The notes under the pieces were generated by a model. It had not been told where the DNA came from. It worked only from the letters and a program-made list of their open reading frames with translations, and did no database searches. A stretch of DNA of 64,000 bases, from NCBI GenBank assembly GCA_018223385.1, contig JAGTTR010000002.1, positions 62,001 to 126,000 of the forward strand, read 5' to 3'. This document shows positions 18,781 through 27,796 of the stretch, piece after piece (within the stretch, counting starts at the first letter, position 1; each line of letters begins with the position of its first letter). Origin of the DNA: Oscillospiraceae bacterium Marseille-Q3528 (GTDB taxonomy: Bacteria; Bacillota; Clostridia; Lachnospirales; Lachnospiraceae). Position numbers and translations under genes: made by a program.

Positions 18781-19866
18781 ATGAGTGAGAAGCTGAAAGT
18801 TGGAATTCTTGGAGCAACCGGTATGGTGGGCCAGCGTTTTATTGCCCTTCTGGAGAATCATCCGTGGTTTGAGGTGACGACCGTGGCAGCCAGTGCCAGA
18901 AGTGCGGGAAAGACGTATGAGGAAGCGGTCAATGGCCGCTGGAAGATGGATACGCCCATGCCGGAGGCTGTGAAGAAACTGTCGGTGATGAATGTGGCAG
19001 AGGTGGAGAAGGTGGCTGCATCCGTTGATTTCGTGTTCAGTGCCGTGGACATGACAAAGGAAGAGATCCGTGCCATTGAGGATGCCTATGCGAAGACCGA
19101 GACACCGGTGGTATCCAACAACAGCGCCCACCGCTGGACACCGGACGTGCCCATGGTGGTGCCGGAGATCAACCCGGAGCATTTCGAAGTCATCCCGTTC
19201 CAGAAGAAGCGTCTGGGCACCACGAGAGGCTTTGTGGCAGTGAAGCCCAACTGCTCCATCCAGAGCTATGCGCCGGTGCTGACCGCATGGAAGGAGTTCC
19301 ATCCGACCCAGGTGGTGGCAACGACCTATCAGGCCATTTCCGGTGCCGGAAAGACGTTCCAGGACTGGCCGGAGATGGTGGGCAACATCATCCCTTATAT
19401 CGGCGGCGAAGAAGAGAAGAGCGAGCAGGAGCCCTTACGTCTGTGGGGAAAGATCGAGAACGGACAGATCGTGAAAGCGGCAGGTCCTCTCATCACCACC
19501 CAGTGTATCCGGGTACCGGTGCTCAACGGCCATACCGCGGCGGTGTTTGTAAACTTTGAGAAAAAGCCGTCCAAAGAGGAGCTGATCGACCGGATGGTGA
19601 ATTTTAAAGGTCTGCCCCAGGAGCTGGCACTGCCCAGCGCACCGAAGCAGTTCATCCAGTATCTGGAGGAGGACAATCGTCCCCAGGTGGTGCTGGATGT
19701 GAATTACGAGAACGGTATGGGCATCTCTGTGGGAAGACTGCGTGAGGACGCACTGTTTGATTACAAGTTTGTGGGACTGTCCCACAATACCGTCAGAGGT
19801 GCTGCAGGCGGCGCCGTGCTGTGTGCAGAGCTTCTGAAAGCCCAGGGATACATTCAGGCAAAGTAA
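18781..19866 (+). CDS. asd: aspartate-semialdehyde dehydrogenase
   Basis: The 361-residue enzyme reduces aspartyl phosphate on the route to lysine, threonine and methionine. It has the NADP loop ILGATGMVGQRF, the active-site cysteine in VKPNCSIQSY, and the C-terminal HNTVRGAAGGA. The length and motif style match the archaeal/fungal-like branch common in Clostridia. The start at 18781 follows GAGGAG; the in-frame ATG at 18712 lies right after the -10 box and would precede the expected transcript start. Confidence 0.95.
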   Translation: MSEKLKVGILGATGMVGQRFIALLENHPWFEVTTVAASARSAGKTYEEAVNGRWKMDTPMPEAVKKLSVMNVAEVEKVAASVDFVFSAVDMTKEEIRAIEDAYAKTETPVVSNNSAHRWTPDVPMVVPEINPEHFEVIPFQKKRLGTTRGFVAVKPNCSIQSYAPVLTAWKEFHPTQVVATTYQAISGAGKTFQDWPEMVGNIIPYIGGEEEKSEQEPLRLWGKIENGQIVKAAGPLITTQCIRVPVLNGHTAAVFVNFEKKPSKEELIDRMVNFKGLPQELALPSAPKQFIQYLEEDNRPQVVLDVNYENGMGISVGRLREDALFDYKFVGLSHNTVRGAAGGAVLCAELLKAQGYIQAK

Positions 19867-19909
19867 AACGTATCTGTAAAGCAATAGAATAAGGGTGGAA
19901 TACAAAAGA

Positions 19910-19980
19910 AAAGGGTGAACTTCGGAATTTCTTTCCTGATCGGGGGAGAAAATCCGGGGTTCGCCCTTTCACAGTTTTTT
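19910..19980 (+). terminator. long terminator after asd
   Basis: A stem of about 16 pairs (19910-19925 with 19954-19969, three G-U pairs) extends inward and is followed by a T run at 19975-19980. Confidence 0.8.
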
Positions 19981-20060
19981 CAAAAAGTTTTCACAGATTT
20001 TCCCAAAAGTGAACACAAATGCCCTGTATAGTGAGGGGAGTGTAAAAAGGAGGAAACAGC

Positions 20061-21092
20061 GTGATAGAAGTTCGTGACCTGGTAAAGAAATACGGTGACC
20101 ACGTGGCAGTGGATCACTTAAGCTTTACAGCAAAAAAAGGAAAAATATACGGCTTTCTCGGGCCCAACGGCGCGGGAAAATCCACGACGATGAATATGAT
20201 GACAGGATATCTGGCCAGCACCTCAGGGGAGGTGCTCATTGACGGGCATGATATTTTGAAGGAACCGGAGAAGGCCAAGAAGCATATCGGCTATCTGCCG
20301 GAGGTTCCGCCGCTGTATATGGAGATGACGCCCTACGAACAGTTACATTTTGCGGCGGAGCTGCGGGGCATTGCCAGGGGAGAACGGGAAGCCTGTGTGG
20401 TACAGGTCATGCAGGAGACGGGGATCGAAGAGATGGCAGATCGGCTCATCCGCAACCTGTCCAAGGGTTACCGGCAGAGAGTGGGGCTGGCACAGGCGCT
20501 GCTGGGAGATCCGGATATCCTCATCCTGGATGAACCCACGGCCGGGCTGGATCCGCTGCAGATCACGGAGATCCGCACGTTGATCCGCAGGCTTTCCAGC
20601 GAACATACGATTATTTTGAGTTCCCATATTTTGTCCGAGGTCAGCGCGGTGTGCGACGAGGTGCTGATCATTTCTCATGGAAAACTGGTGGCTAGCGATA
20701 CGCCGGACAATCTGGGCCATCTGCTGACCGGGAAAGAGACGCTGCACCTGAAAGTAAAGGGAAAGATAGCGGACGTGGAAGCGGCGCTAAAAACCATCAG
20801 CGGCGTACAGCAGGTAACGGCAGAGCAGGAAGGGGATCTCACCAGTGTGAATGTACAGTTGAAGGGAAGACAGAGCACCGGCGGACAGGCGAAGGCTGGA
20901 AAAGATGCACAGCAGTCAGGTAGCGATGCAGCATCCGCGGAGAGCAGGACACCAGATGCTGCGCGGGAAGCCATCTTTTACCGTCTGGCAGAGAAACGGC
21001 TGCCTATCTACGAGATGGAAAGCGCCCATGCTTCTCTGGAAAAGGTGTTCCTGGAGCTGACGGAAGACGAAACAGAAAAGGAGGCGGAATAA
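20061..21092 (+). CDS. ABC transporter ATP-binding protein, GldA/NatA-like
   Basis: The 343-residue ATPase has Walker A GPNGAGKST, signature LSKGYRQRVGLAQAL, Walker B ILILDEPTAGLD and a C-terminal extension. Residues of roughly 275-305 form an Ala/Ser/Gly/Gln-rich linker unlike the rest. It resembles the ATPase of the gliding-type (Gld) ABC systems, which occur widely in non-gliding Firmicutes with unknown substrate. The GTG start at 20061 follows AAGGAGG at 20047-20053. The permease begins at the next base after its stop. Confidence 0.88.
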   Translation: MIEVRDLVKKYGDHVAVDHLSFTAKKGKIYGFLGPNGAGKSTTMNMMTGYLASTSGEVLIDGHDILKEPEKAKKHIGYLPEVPPLYMEMTPYEQLHFAAELRGIARGEREACVVQVMQETGIEEMADRLIRNLSKGYRQRVGLAQALLGDPDILILDEPTAGLDPLQITEIRTLIRRLSSEHTIILSSHILSEVSAVCDEVLIISHGKLVASDTPDNLGHLLTGKETLHLKVKGKIADVEAALKTISGVQQVTAEQEGDLTSVNVQLKGRQSTGGQAKAGKDAQQSGSDAASAESRTPDAAREAIFYRLAEKRLPIYEMESAHASLEKVFLELTEDETEKEAE

Positions 21093-21956
21093 ATGCTGGC
21101 AGTATTCAAACGGGAGCTTGCCTCCTATTTTCATACGATGACAGGATATATTTTCATGGCGTTCCTCTTTGTGGTGGTGGGCATTTATTTTTCCGCCTAT
21201 AACCTGAGCTATCAGTATTCCCTGTTCGGCTATGCGCTGGTGTCGGCGGCTTTTGCCATGCTCATCACTACCCCCATGCTTTCCATGAAGGTGCTGGCGG
21301 AGGAGCGGCGGCAGAAGGTGGATCAGCTGCTTCTGACGTCCCCGGTGCCGCTGTATCAGATCGTCCTGGGCAAATATCTGGCCATGATCACGGTGTTTGC
21401 GGTGCCCATGCTGGTGTTCTGTCTGTATCCGGTCATTCTGTCCCGGTACGGGGAGGTGGCCTGGGCCCAGACGTACGCGGCGATCTTGGGATTCTATCTG
21501 CTGGGCTGTGCCTGCCTGGCCATCGGCCTGTTCATTTCTTCCCTGACGGAAAATCAGGTGATGGCGGCGGTGTTAAGCTTTGGCGTGTTGTTTCTGTTTT
21601 ATATGATGAGCGGTCTGAAAACCCTCATTCCCAGCACTGCTTCGGCTTCCTTCCTCATTCTTACCTGCGTGCTGCTGGCAGTGGGCTGGATCCTGTACCG
21701 GATGACCCAGCGCTTTCTGCTGCCCCTGCTTTTCTGCGTGGTGGGAGAGGCTGTCATGGCAGGCGTTTATCTGACCCATGCGGCACTGTATGAGGGACTG
21801 GTACAGAAAATCATGGATATTTTTGATATTTCTACCCGGTTTTCCGGGCTGACGGACGGCATGTTGGATGTGACGGCCATCGTGTATTTCCTGTCCGTCA
21901 TTGCGGCAGGGATTTTCTTAAGTATCCAGTCCATACAGAAGAGAAGATGGAGCTAG
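21093..21956 (+). CDS. ABC-2 type permease, GldF-like
   Basis: The 287-residue protein has six predicted membrane segments and the GldF/ABC-2 opening (AVFKRELASYFHTMTGYIFMA). The motif PMLSMKVLAEERRQKVDQLLLTSP is split here as PMLSMKVLAEERR and KVDQLLLTSP. It works with the ATPase immediately upstream and with the GldG-like protein immediately downstream. Confidence 0.87.
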   Translation: MLAVFKRELASYFHTMTGYIFMAFLFVVVGIYFSAYNLSYQYSLFGYALVSAAFAMLITTPMLSMKVLAEERRQKVDQLLLTSPVPLYQIVLGKYLAMITVFAVPMLVFCLYPVILSRYGEVAWAQTYAAILGFYLLGCACLAIGLFISSLTENQVMAAVLSFGVLFLFYMMSGLKTLIPSTASASFLILTCVLLAVGWILYRMTQRFLLPLLFCVVGEAVMAGVYLTHAALYEGLVQKIMDIFDISTRFSGLTDGMLDVTAIVYFLSVIAAGIFLSIQSIQKRRWS

Positions 21957-21965
21957 GAGGGAAAA

Positions 21966-23414
21966 ATGAAGAAACCAGTATTTGAAAAAATCAAACCGCT
22001 GTTTCAGAAAAAAGGGAAGGCATCGGCCCATGGCTCTTACAGTGCAGGGTATACGGCACTTTTTCTGGCGGTGCTTCTGATGGGCAACCTGATCGTTTCC
22101 AGACTGCCCTCCAAATATACGAAAATCGACTTGAGTGGCTCCGGCCTGTATTCCATCGGTGACCAGACCAAGGCGGTGCTGGATGGGCTTTCCGAGGATG
22201 TGACGCTGTATCTGGTCTGCCAGGAAGGGAATGAGGACAGCACGGTGACCCACCTGCTGGAGCAGTATGCCGAGAACAGCGATCATGTAACTGTGGAAAC
22301 GAAGGATCCGGTGAAGAGTCCCGCGTTTACTGCCGCCTATACCAGTGATCAGGTATCAGACAACAGCGTGATCGTGGTATCCGGCGACCGCAGTAAGGTG
22401 ATCTCCTATGCGGATATTTATACCGGGGATTATGATTATTCCACCGGCGGCTATTCCTCCAGCTTTGACGGTGAGGGACAGCTCACCAGTGCCATCGCCT
22501 ATGTGACCACCGACGATCTGCCGGTGCTGTACGTGGTAACCGGCCACGACGAGGCGGAGATCAGCTCCACCGTGCGCAGTACCATTGAAAAGGAAAACAT
22601 CCGCCTGGAGGATCTGAACCTGATGACGGACACCGATGTGCCGGAGGATGCGGCGGGCCTGTTCCTGTACGCGCCCATGAGTGATTACTCCGAGGAAGAG
22701 GCGGCCAAGATCATCGCTTATCTGGAAAAAGGCGGGAAGTCGCTGATCATCAGTTCCTATACGGAAACCGAGCTGCCCAATTTCCAGTCCATTTTAAGCG
22801 CCTACGGGATCCGGACCGGGGACGGCCTGGTGCTGGAGGGCGATCCGGCACACACCCTGTCTCAGAATCCCCTGTATCTGGTGCCGGAGTACGGAGACAG
22901 CAGCATTGCCTCCAGCCTGGAAAGCGGAAAAAAATATGTGGCGGTGCCCATCGCCCAGTCCATCGAGACGCTGGAGGCGTACCGGGACAGTCTGACCATG
23001 ACGCCGATCCTTGTCACCTCGGACAGTTCCTATGAGAAAGCTGACCTGCAGAACATGGAAAGCTATGCCAAAGAGGCGGGAGATCAGGAAGGCCCCTTCA
23101 CCATAGGTATGGAGGTGACGGAGCAGCTGGAGGATGCTGAGACGAAGATCATCTATTATACCACGGAGGGTATTCTGGATGACACCATGAACCGGGCGGT
23201 GGCCGGCGGCAACATGGAGCTTCTGGCAAATTCCCTGAGCGATATGGCTGACCATGAGACGAGTGTGTCTATTGCGGCCAAGAGTCTGGATGCCAGCTAT
23301 CTGACGGTGACTTCCGCTGCGGCAAATCTATGGAGTATTGTGGCAACTGCCGTGCTTCCGCTGGGCGTGCTGATCCTGGGCGGCGTGGTCTGCTACAGAA
23401 GGAGGAAACGATGA
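21966..23414 (+). CDS. GldG-family ABC auxiliary protein
   Basis: The 482-residue protein has one N-terminal membrane segment (about residues 22-42), a large extracellular region matching ABC_transp_aux (PF09822), and a C-terminal membrane segment followed by a basic RRRKR tail. VTLYLVCQEGNEDSTVTHLL and the LPVLYVVTGHDEAE stretch are typical. It is the third gene of a four-gene unit and overlaps the next by four bases. Confidence 0.85.
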   Translation: MKKPVFEKIKPLFQKKGKASAHGSYSAGYTALFLAVLLMGNLIVSRLPSKYTKIDLSGSGLYSIGDQTKAVLDGLSEDVTLYLVCQEGNEDSTVTHLLEQYAENSDHVTVETKDPVKSPAFTAAYTSDQVSDNSVIVVSGDRSKVISYADIYTGDYDYSTGGYSSSFDGEGQLTSAIAYVTTDDLPVLYVVTGHDEAEISSTVRSTIEKENIRLEDLNLMTDTDVPEDAAGLFLYAPMSDYSEEEAAKIIAYLEKGGKSLIISSYTETELPNFQSILSAYGIRTGDGLVLEGDPAHTLSQNPLYLVPEYGDSSIASSLESGKKYVAVPIAQSIETLEAYRDSLTMTPILVTSDSSYEKADLQNMESYAKEAGDQEGPFTIGMEVTEQLEDAETKIIYYTTEGILDDTMNRAVAGGNMELLANSLSDMADHETSVSIAAKSLDASYLTVTSAAANLWSIVATAVLPLGVLILGGVVCYRRRKR

Positions 23415-24916
23415 AGAAAAGCCGATTGCTCATATGGGCGGCGGTGCTGGTGCTCTGTACCGCCTGCTATGTGCTCCTGGGCAAAAAGAGCAGCAGTGCA
23501 GAAACAACAGACAGTGAGGAAACCGACGAAGAGACGGTGCTGGCTGTCCCGTCGGACACCATCACAGGATTTTCCTTTGTGGTGGGAAAAAATACGTACA
23601 GTTTTCTGAAAAACGATGATACATGGAACTACAGCGGCGATCCGAATTTTCCCGCAGACGCGGATAAGATAGAAAATCTGCTGTCTGCCTTTTCGGAGGT
23701 AAGTGCCAGCCGGGTACTGACGGATGTCAGTGACCTTGCCCAGTACGGGCTGGAGGAACCGGCCAACACCATTCACCTGACGGACAGTGAGGGCGGTGAG
23801 TATGTGCTGCACATCGGCAACCTGAACAGCTCCACCGGGGACTATTACGCCTACACGTCAGATGAGAAGACGGTATATACCATCGACAGCACCATTCCGC
23901 TGGATTTCCAGATCGGTCTTTATGATCTGGCAAAGACGGAGAGCTTCCCGTCCATTGACTCCACCGAGGTGTCGCTGGTGGAGGTGACCTCGGAGAACGG
24001 CCTGTTCTCTGCTTATCAGGACGCATCCAGCAACACCGGCTGGCTTCTGTCAGACGGCAGTCGAGTGTACGAGGGAGACGACAGCAAGCTGTTATCCCTG
24101 CTGGATGAACTGGGCAGCATCAGCTATCAGTCCTGCCTGGAATATGACTGCCAGAATCCGGAGGCATATGGGCTGGATCACCCGATTGCGCGGATCCGCG
24201 TGCGCTATACGGAAGTTTCTGCCAATACGTCTGTGGCATCTTCTGAGGATCCGTCTGCGTCCGGTGAGAACGGAGATGCTGCCGGTGGAAATTCGGAAGA
24301 CGGAGAAAACCCGGCGGCGGAAGAAACAACAACCGGCGATGCTGCGGGCACAGAGGTGGTGTTCCTCATCGGCATTCAGGACGAAAGTGGACGATACTTT
24401 ATCCAGCGGGAGGGCACCGGGGAAGTGCATACCGTCCTGGCTTCTGCCCTGGCAGATTTTCTGGATGTGGATGTGACCTCCTACCGGAGCCTGGCGCTGG
24501 CACCGCTGTCCATGGAGCAGGTGGCCAGCCTGACGCTGACTTATGAGGGAAAGCAGTACACCTTCGAGCAGCAGGAAACAACGGCCCAGAACGACGGCGG
24601 GGAGGACGTGACGTCCTATACCTGCACCCGGAACGGCAAAACCTTTGATGCGGACACCTATCAGGACTTCTTTAAGACCGCTAGGGGCATGAACGCCCAG
24701 AGCTATACCGATGCGTTCCCGGATACCGATGCGGTGTGTGTCATCCAGTTTGCACAGACAGACGGCAGCGGACGGACCGTATCCTATTATCCGTATGACG
24801 ACAATTTCTATCTGGCGCTGGTCAGCGATGACGGCCAGGACAGTGCGGATGCGGCACTGGTCAACAAGATGGATGTATCCACCCTGCTTGCCCAGGTGCA
24901 GAACGTCATCAAATAA
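23411..24916 (+). CDS. DUF4340 domain protein, membrane-anchored
   Basis: The product has 501 residues with an N-terminal membrane anchor (about 5-22). Repeated DUF4340-like segments follow, with the lead pattern in NDDTWNYSGDPNFPADADKI. An Asp/Ser/Glu-rich low-complexity insert (about residues 275-315) separates two of them. DUF4340 genes usually follow gldG-type genes, as here, so it is probably the fourth component of the transporter. The start at 23411 overlaps the previous stop (ATGA); a longer version from 23330 would overlap gldG heavily and is rejected. Confidence 0.85.
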   Translation: MKKSRLLIWAAVLVLCTACYVLLGKKSSSAETTDSEETDEETVLAVPSDTITGFSFVVGKNTYSFLKNDDTWNYSGDPNFPADADKIENLLSAFSEVSASRVLTDVSDLAQYGLEEPANTIHLTDSEGGEYVLHIGNLNSSTGDYYAYTSDEKTVYTIDSTIPLDFQIGLYDLAKTESFPSIDSTEVSLVEVTSENGLFSAYQDASSNTGWLLSDGSRVYEGDDSKLLSLLDELGSISYQSCLEYDCQNPEAYGLDHPIARIRVRYTEVSANTSVASSEDPSASGENGDAAGGNSEDGENPAAEETTTGDAAGTEVVFLIGIQDESGRYFIQREGTGEVHTVLASALADFLDVDVTSYRSLALAPLSMEQVASLTLTYEGKQYTFEQQETTAQNDGGEDVTSYTCTRNGKTFDADTYQDFFKTARGMNAQSYTDAFPDTDAVCVIQFAQTDGSGRTVSYYPYDDNFYLALVSDDGQDSADAALVNKMDVSTLLAQVQNVIK

Positions 24917-24945
24917 AATCAAATGAGGGAAAAGCGCTTTACCGG

Positions 24946-24984
24946 GAGAGGGAACGAAACAACACTTTCGTTCCCTCTCTTTTT
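24946..24984 (+). terminator. terminator of the Gld-type ABC operon
   Basis: A perfect 14-base stem (GAGAGGGAACGAAA at 24946-24959, complement at 24966-24979) is followed by five T residues. Confidence 0.93.
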
Positions 24985-25000
24985 GTGCTATAGTGTAATT

Positions 25001-25068
25001 AGCGCAAAAGAAAAGGAAGCGACGCTGTTAAGCGTCATTTACTTTTCTTGCGCAATTAACGAACGAAC
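25001..25068. repeat. hairpin repeat, copy 1
   Basis: A 41-base segment (25001-25041) is repeated exactly at 25123-25163. It contains the inner stem GACGCT/AGCGTC (25021-25026, 25031-25036). In this copy an outer arm GCGCAAAAGAAAAG pairs with CTTTTCTTGCGC (25042-25053). An AACGAACGAAC tail closes the unit at 25058-25068. Confidence 0.8.
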
Positions 25069-25122
25069 GAGCATGCGATAGCAGGCGGAAGAGCACGTCA
25101 GTGCGGGTTCGTGAGTATGAAC

Positions 25123-25191
25123 AGCGCAAAAGAAAAGGAAGCGACGCTGTTAAGCGTCATTTATTTTTCAATGTATTCTCAACGAACGAAC
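25123..25191. repeat. hairpin repeat, copy 2
   Basis: This is the exact 41-base copy (25123-25163) of the element at 25001. The outer right arm has diverged (TTTTTCAATG), so only the inner GACGCT/AGCGTC stem remains perfect. The AACGAACGAAC tail recurs at 25181-25191, only a few bases before the galM ribosome site. Confidence 0.8.
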
Positions 25192-25208
25192 AATGGAAAG
25201 GAATACTT

Positions 25209-26276
25209 ATGGGAATTGAGACGAGTTTTTTCGGAAAGACAGCGGGCGGAGAGATCGCCAGACTTTACCGCCTTTACAATGATTATATGGAAATGACTGT
25301 GACAGATTACGGCGCCTGCCTGGTGAATGTGTGGTTCCGGGATAAGAGGGGGCGTTTTCAGGATATTGTCTGGGGCTATGACACCCTGGCGGAATATGAG
25401 GAAAATGAACCGAACCTGGGAGCCATCATCGGCAGAAATGCCAACCGCATCGGCGGTGCGGAGGTGACCGTGGGCGGCGTGTCCTATCCGCTGGAGCACA
25501 ACGATGGGGAAAATAATTTACATAGTGGCAGTCACGGCTACCATAAACGGATGTGGGAGGCCTGGACGGATATGAATGACGGCGAGCCAAGCGTGACCTT
25601 TTTGCTGAAAAGCCCTCACATGGATCAGGGCTATCCGGGAACGGCGAAGATTTCCGTCACCTATACGCTGACCACGGACAACAAAATCCGCATCGATTAT
25701 CAGGCAAAGGCGGATCAGGATACGGTATTTAATTTTACCAATCACAGTTACTTCAATCTGGAAGGACAGGAGAGCAGTAGCGTGATGGATCATGTGGTGA
25801 CCATTTATGCGGATGCTTTTACCCCGACAGATAAAGCATTGATTCCCACCGGCGAGGTGCGAAGCGTGGAGGGAACGCCCATGGATTTCCGGACGGAGCA
25901 CCGGATCGGGGAGCGGATCGACACAGACTATGAACCGCTGGTGACAGCCGGTGGATACGATCATAACTGGGTGCTGGATGAAACACCAGATGGTACGGCT
26001 GACGGAGTACGCCGGGCTGCCTATGTATACTCGGACAACAGCGGCATTGAGATGGCGGTGGACACCGACCTTCCGGGCATCCAGATGTATACGGCCAATT
26101 TCCTGGATCAGGAAAAGGGAAAGGACGGGCACGTATATCCGAAGCGCTCTGCGGTCTGCTTTGAGACCCAGTATTTCCCGGATGCCAACCATCATGAGAA
26201 TTTTCCGGGAACCATCGTGAAAGCCGGGGAGACTTACCGGACAACGACGATTTTCAGCTTTGGAAGAAAACAGTAG
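25209..26276 (+). CDS. galM: aldose 1-epimerase (mutarotase)
   Basis: The 355-residue protein interconverts alpha and beta anomers of galactose and glucose. It has the family stretches TDYGACLVNVWF, GAIIGRNANRIGGA, NLHSGSHGYHKR, the catalytic His in FNFTNHSYFNLEG, and the Glu in VCFETQYFPDANH. The start at 25209 follows AAAGGA; the in-frame start at 25101 would place the repeat element inside the protein and is rejected. No other Leloir pathway gene is adjacent. Confidence 0.93.
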   Translation: MGIETSFFGKTAGGEIARLYRLYNDYMEMTVTDYGACLVNVWFRDKRGRFQDIVWGYDTLAEYEENEPNLGAIIGRNANRIGGAEVTVGGVSYPLEHNDGENNLHSGSHGYHKRMWEAWTDMNDGEPSVTFLLKSPHMDQGYPGTAKISVTYTLTTDNKIRIDYQAKADQDTVFNFTNHSYFNLEGQESSSVMDHVVTIYADAFTPTDKALIPTGEVRSVEGTPMDFRTEHRIGERIDTDYEPLVTAGGYDHNWVLDETPDGTADGVRRAAYVYSDNSGIEMAVDTDLPGIQMYTANFLDQEKGKDGHVYPKRSAVCFETQYFPDANHHENFPGTIVKAGETYRTTTIFSFGRKQ

Positions 26277-26290
26277 GAGCGGGAACTGCC

Positions 26291-26998
26291 GTGGGAATGA
26301 TTGACGTATTTCACATTTCAAAAGAATACTCCGCCGGGAGAGGGATTTTTGATGTGAGTTTTCAGGTGGAGCCGGGAGAGGTGTTCGGTCTTCTGGGCGC
26401 CAACGGCGCGGGAAAGACGACGACGATCCGCCATCTGATGGGATTTGTACATGCGGATATGGGAGAATGCTTCATTGGTGGAAAGAACTGCTGGGATGAG
26501 GCGGCCCTGATCCAGAAGAAACTGGGCTATCTTCCGGGGGAGGTGTCGCTGCCGCCCCAGATGACCGGCGTGCAGTTCTTAAATTTCTGTGGAAAAATGC
26601 GGGAGCTGAAAAGCCAGCGCCGCAGAGACGAGCTGGTGGAACGCTTTGATCTGGATCCGTCTGTGAAGATCCGGCGGATGTCCCGGGGAACGAAACAGAA
26701 GCTGGCCATTGTGTGTGCATTTATGCACCGGCCGGATGTGCTCATTCTGGATGAGCCGACCACCGGGCTGGATCCCCTCATGCGCAGCCGGTTCATTGAG
26801 CTTCTGCTGGAGGAGAAGGATATGGGGCGGACGATTTTCCTTTCCTCCCATATTTTTGAAGAGATGGAGAAGACCTGTGACCGGGTCGGCATGCTGGTGG
26901 GTGGCCATCTGGCAGCTGTGGAAACGGTGCCGGATGGAAAAGAACAGCGGCTGGAGGATATTTTCATGCACTATTACGGAGGAGAGGAACATGCTTAG
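26291..26998 (+). CDS. ABC transporter ATP-binding protein
   Basis: The 235-residue ATPase has Walker A GANGAGKTT, a signature region MSRGTKQKLAIVCAF (Arg for Gly in the LSGGQ position, common in this subgroup), Walker B VLILDEPTTGLD and the H-switch LSSHIFEEM. It resembles YtrB/BcrA-type ATPases of drug or bacteriocin export. The start is a GTG eleven bases after AGGAG; an ATG at 26297 is the alternative. It overlaps the permease gene by 8 bases. Confidence 0.87.
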   Translation: MGMIDVFHISKEYSAGRGIFDVSFQVEPGEVFGLLGANGAGKTTTIRHLMGFVHADMGECFIGGKNCWDEAALIQKKLGYLPGEVSLPPQMTGVQFLNFCGKMRELKSQRRRDELVERFDLDPSVKIRRMSRGTKQKLAIVCAFMHRPDVLILDEPTTGLDPLMRSRFIELLLEEKDMGRTIFLSSHIFEEMEKTCDRVGMLVGGHLAAVETVPDGKEQRLEDIFMHYYGGEEHA

Positions 26999-27794
26999 TT
27001 ATCCGCTGCTTATGCAGTCTTTCCGGGAGATCCGGAAGAACTTTCTCATTTTTGCGGCGCTGATGCTGGGCGGGACGGCCCTGTGGTTTGGCATTTATCA
27101 TCCGGGCATTACGGATACGCTGCAGGCGCTGACGGCGTCCCTTTCCCCTCAGATGCTGGCGGCCTTTGGTCTTGATTTTTCCAGAGGCTCCCTGACGGAA
27201 TTCGTTTCTTTTGGCCTGTTCGGCTTCTTTTTGCTCATCCTGCCGCTGGGGTATGAGGTGATGGCTGCCAGCCAGCTCATCGCTTCCGGCATTGACAGCG
27301 GCATTTTTGTATATCTGATCGCCACCCCCAATGCCCGGGCCACCATCGCCTGTACCAGAGGGGCGTGTCTTGCGGGAAGCACAGGGCTTTTGTTCCTGTT
27401 GACAGGCATCTGCGGGGAAATCTGTGCCGCGGTGCAGTTCCCGGGGCAGCTGGATGAGCCGGTGTTCTGGCAGCTGCTGGCAGGGTGTTTTTTTCTGCAT
27501 GCGCTGCTTGGCGGCATTGCGTTTTTTGCCGCCTGTCGGGGGAAAAATATGCGGACATTTGTGCTGGCGGGGGCCGGGATCCCTGTGGCCTTTCTGCTGC
27601 TGCATATGCTGGCAGCCACAGGTGGCATGTGGGGGATTCTGCGGTTTGGCACCGTATTTACCCTGTTTGATATAGAAGCGATCCTTGCCGGGGAAGGCAT
27701 CTGTTTTCTGTACATGGCGCTGCTGTGTGCGGGAGCGGTGGTGCTCTACGCCCTGGGAGTGAACAGCTTCAGAAAGAGAGATTTGGCAATATAA
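26991..27794 (+). CDS. ABC-2 type permease
   Basis: The 267-residue protein has six predicted membrane segments and begins MLSYPLLMQSFREIRKNFLI. The ATG at 26991 follows GGAGAGGAAC inside the ATPase gene. It is the membrane partner of that ATPase; the substrate is unknown. topB follows two bases after its stop. Confidence 0.85.
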   Translation: MLSYPLLMQSFREIRKNFLIFAALMLGGTALWFGIYHPGITDTLQALTASLSPQMLAAFGLDFSRGSLTEFVSFGLFGFFLLILPLGYEVMAASQLIASGIDSGIFVYLIATPNARATIACTRGACLAGSTGLLFLLTGICGEICAAVQFPGQLDEPVFWQLLAGCFFLHALLGGIAFFAACRGKNMRTFVLAGAGIPVAFLLLHMLAATGGMWGILRFGTVFTLFDIEAILAGEGICFLYMALLCAGAVVLYALGVNSFRKRDLAI

Positions 27795-27796
27795 TT

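Noticed and set aside
25001..25191. CRISPR array
   Set aside because: There are only two copies, the spacing of about 80 bases is not spacer-like, and no cas genes are present in the window.
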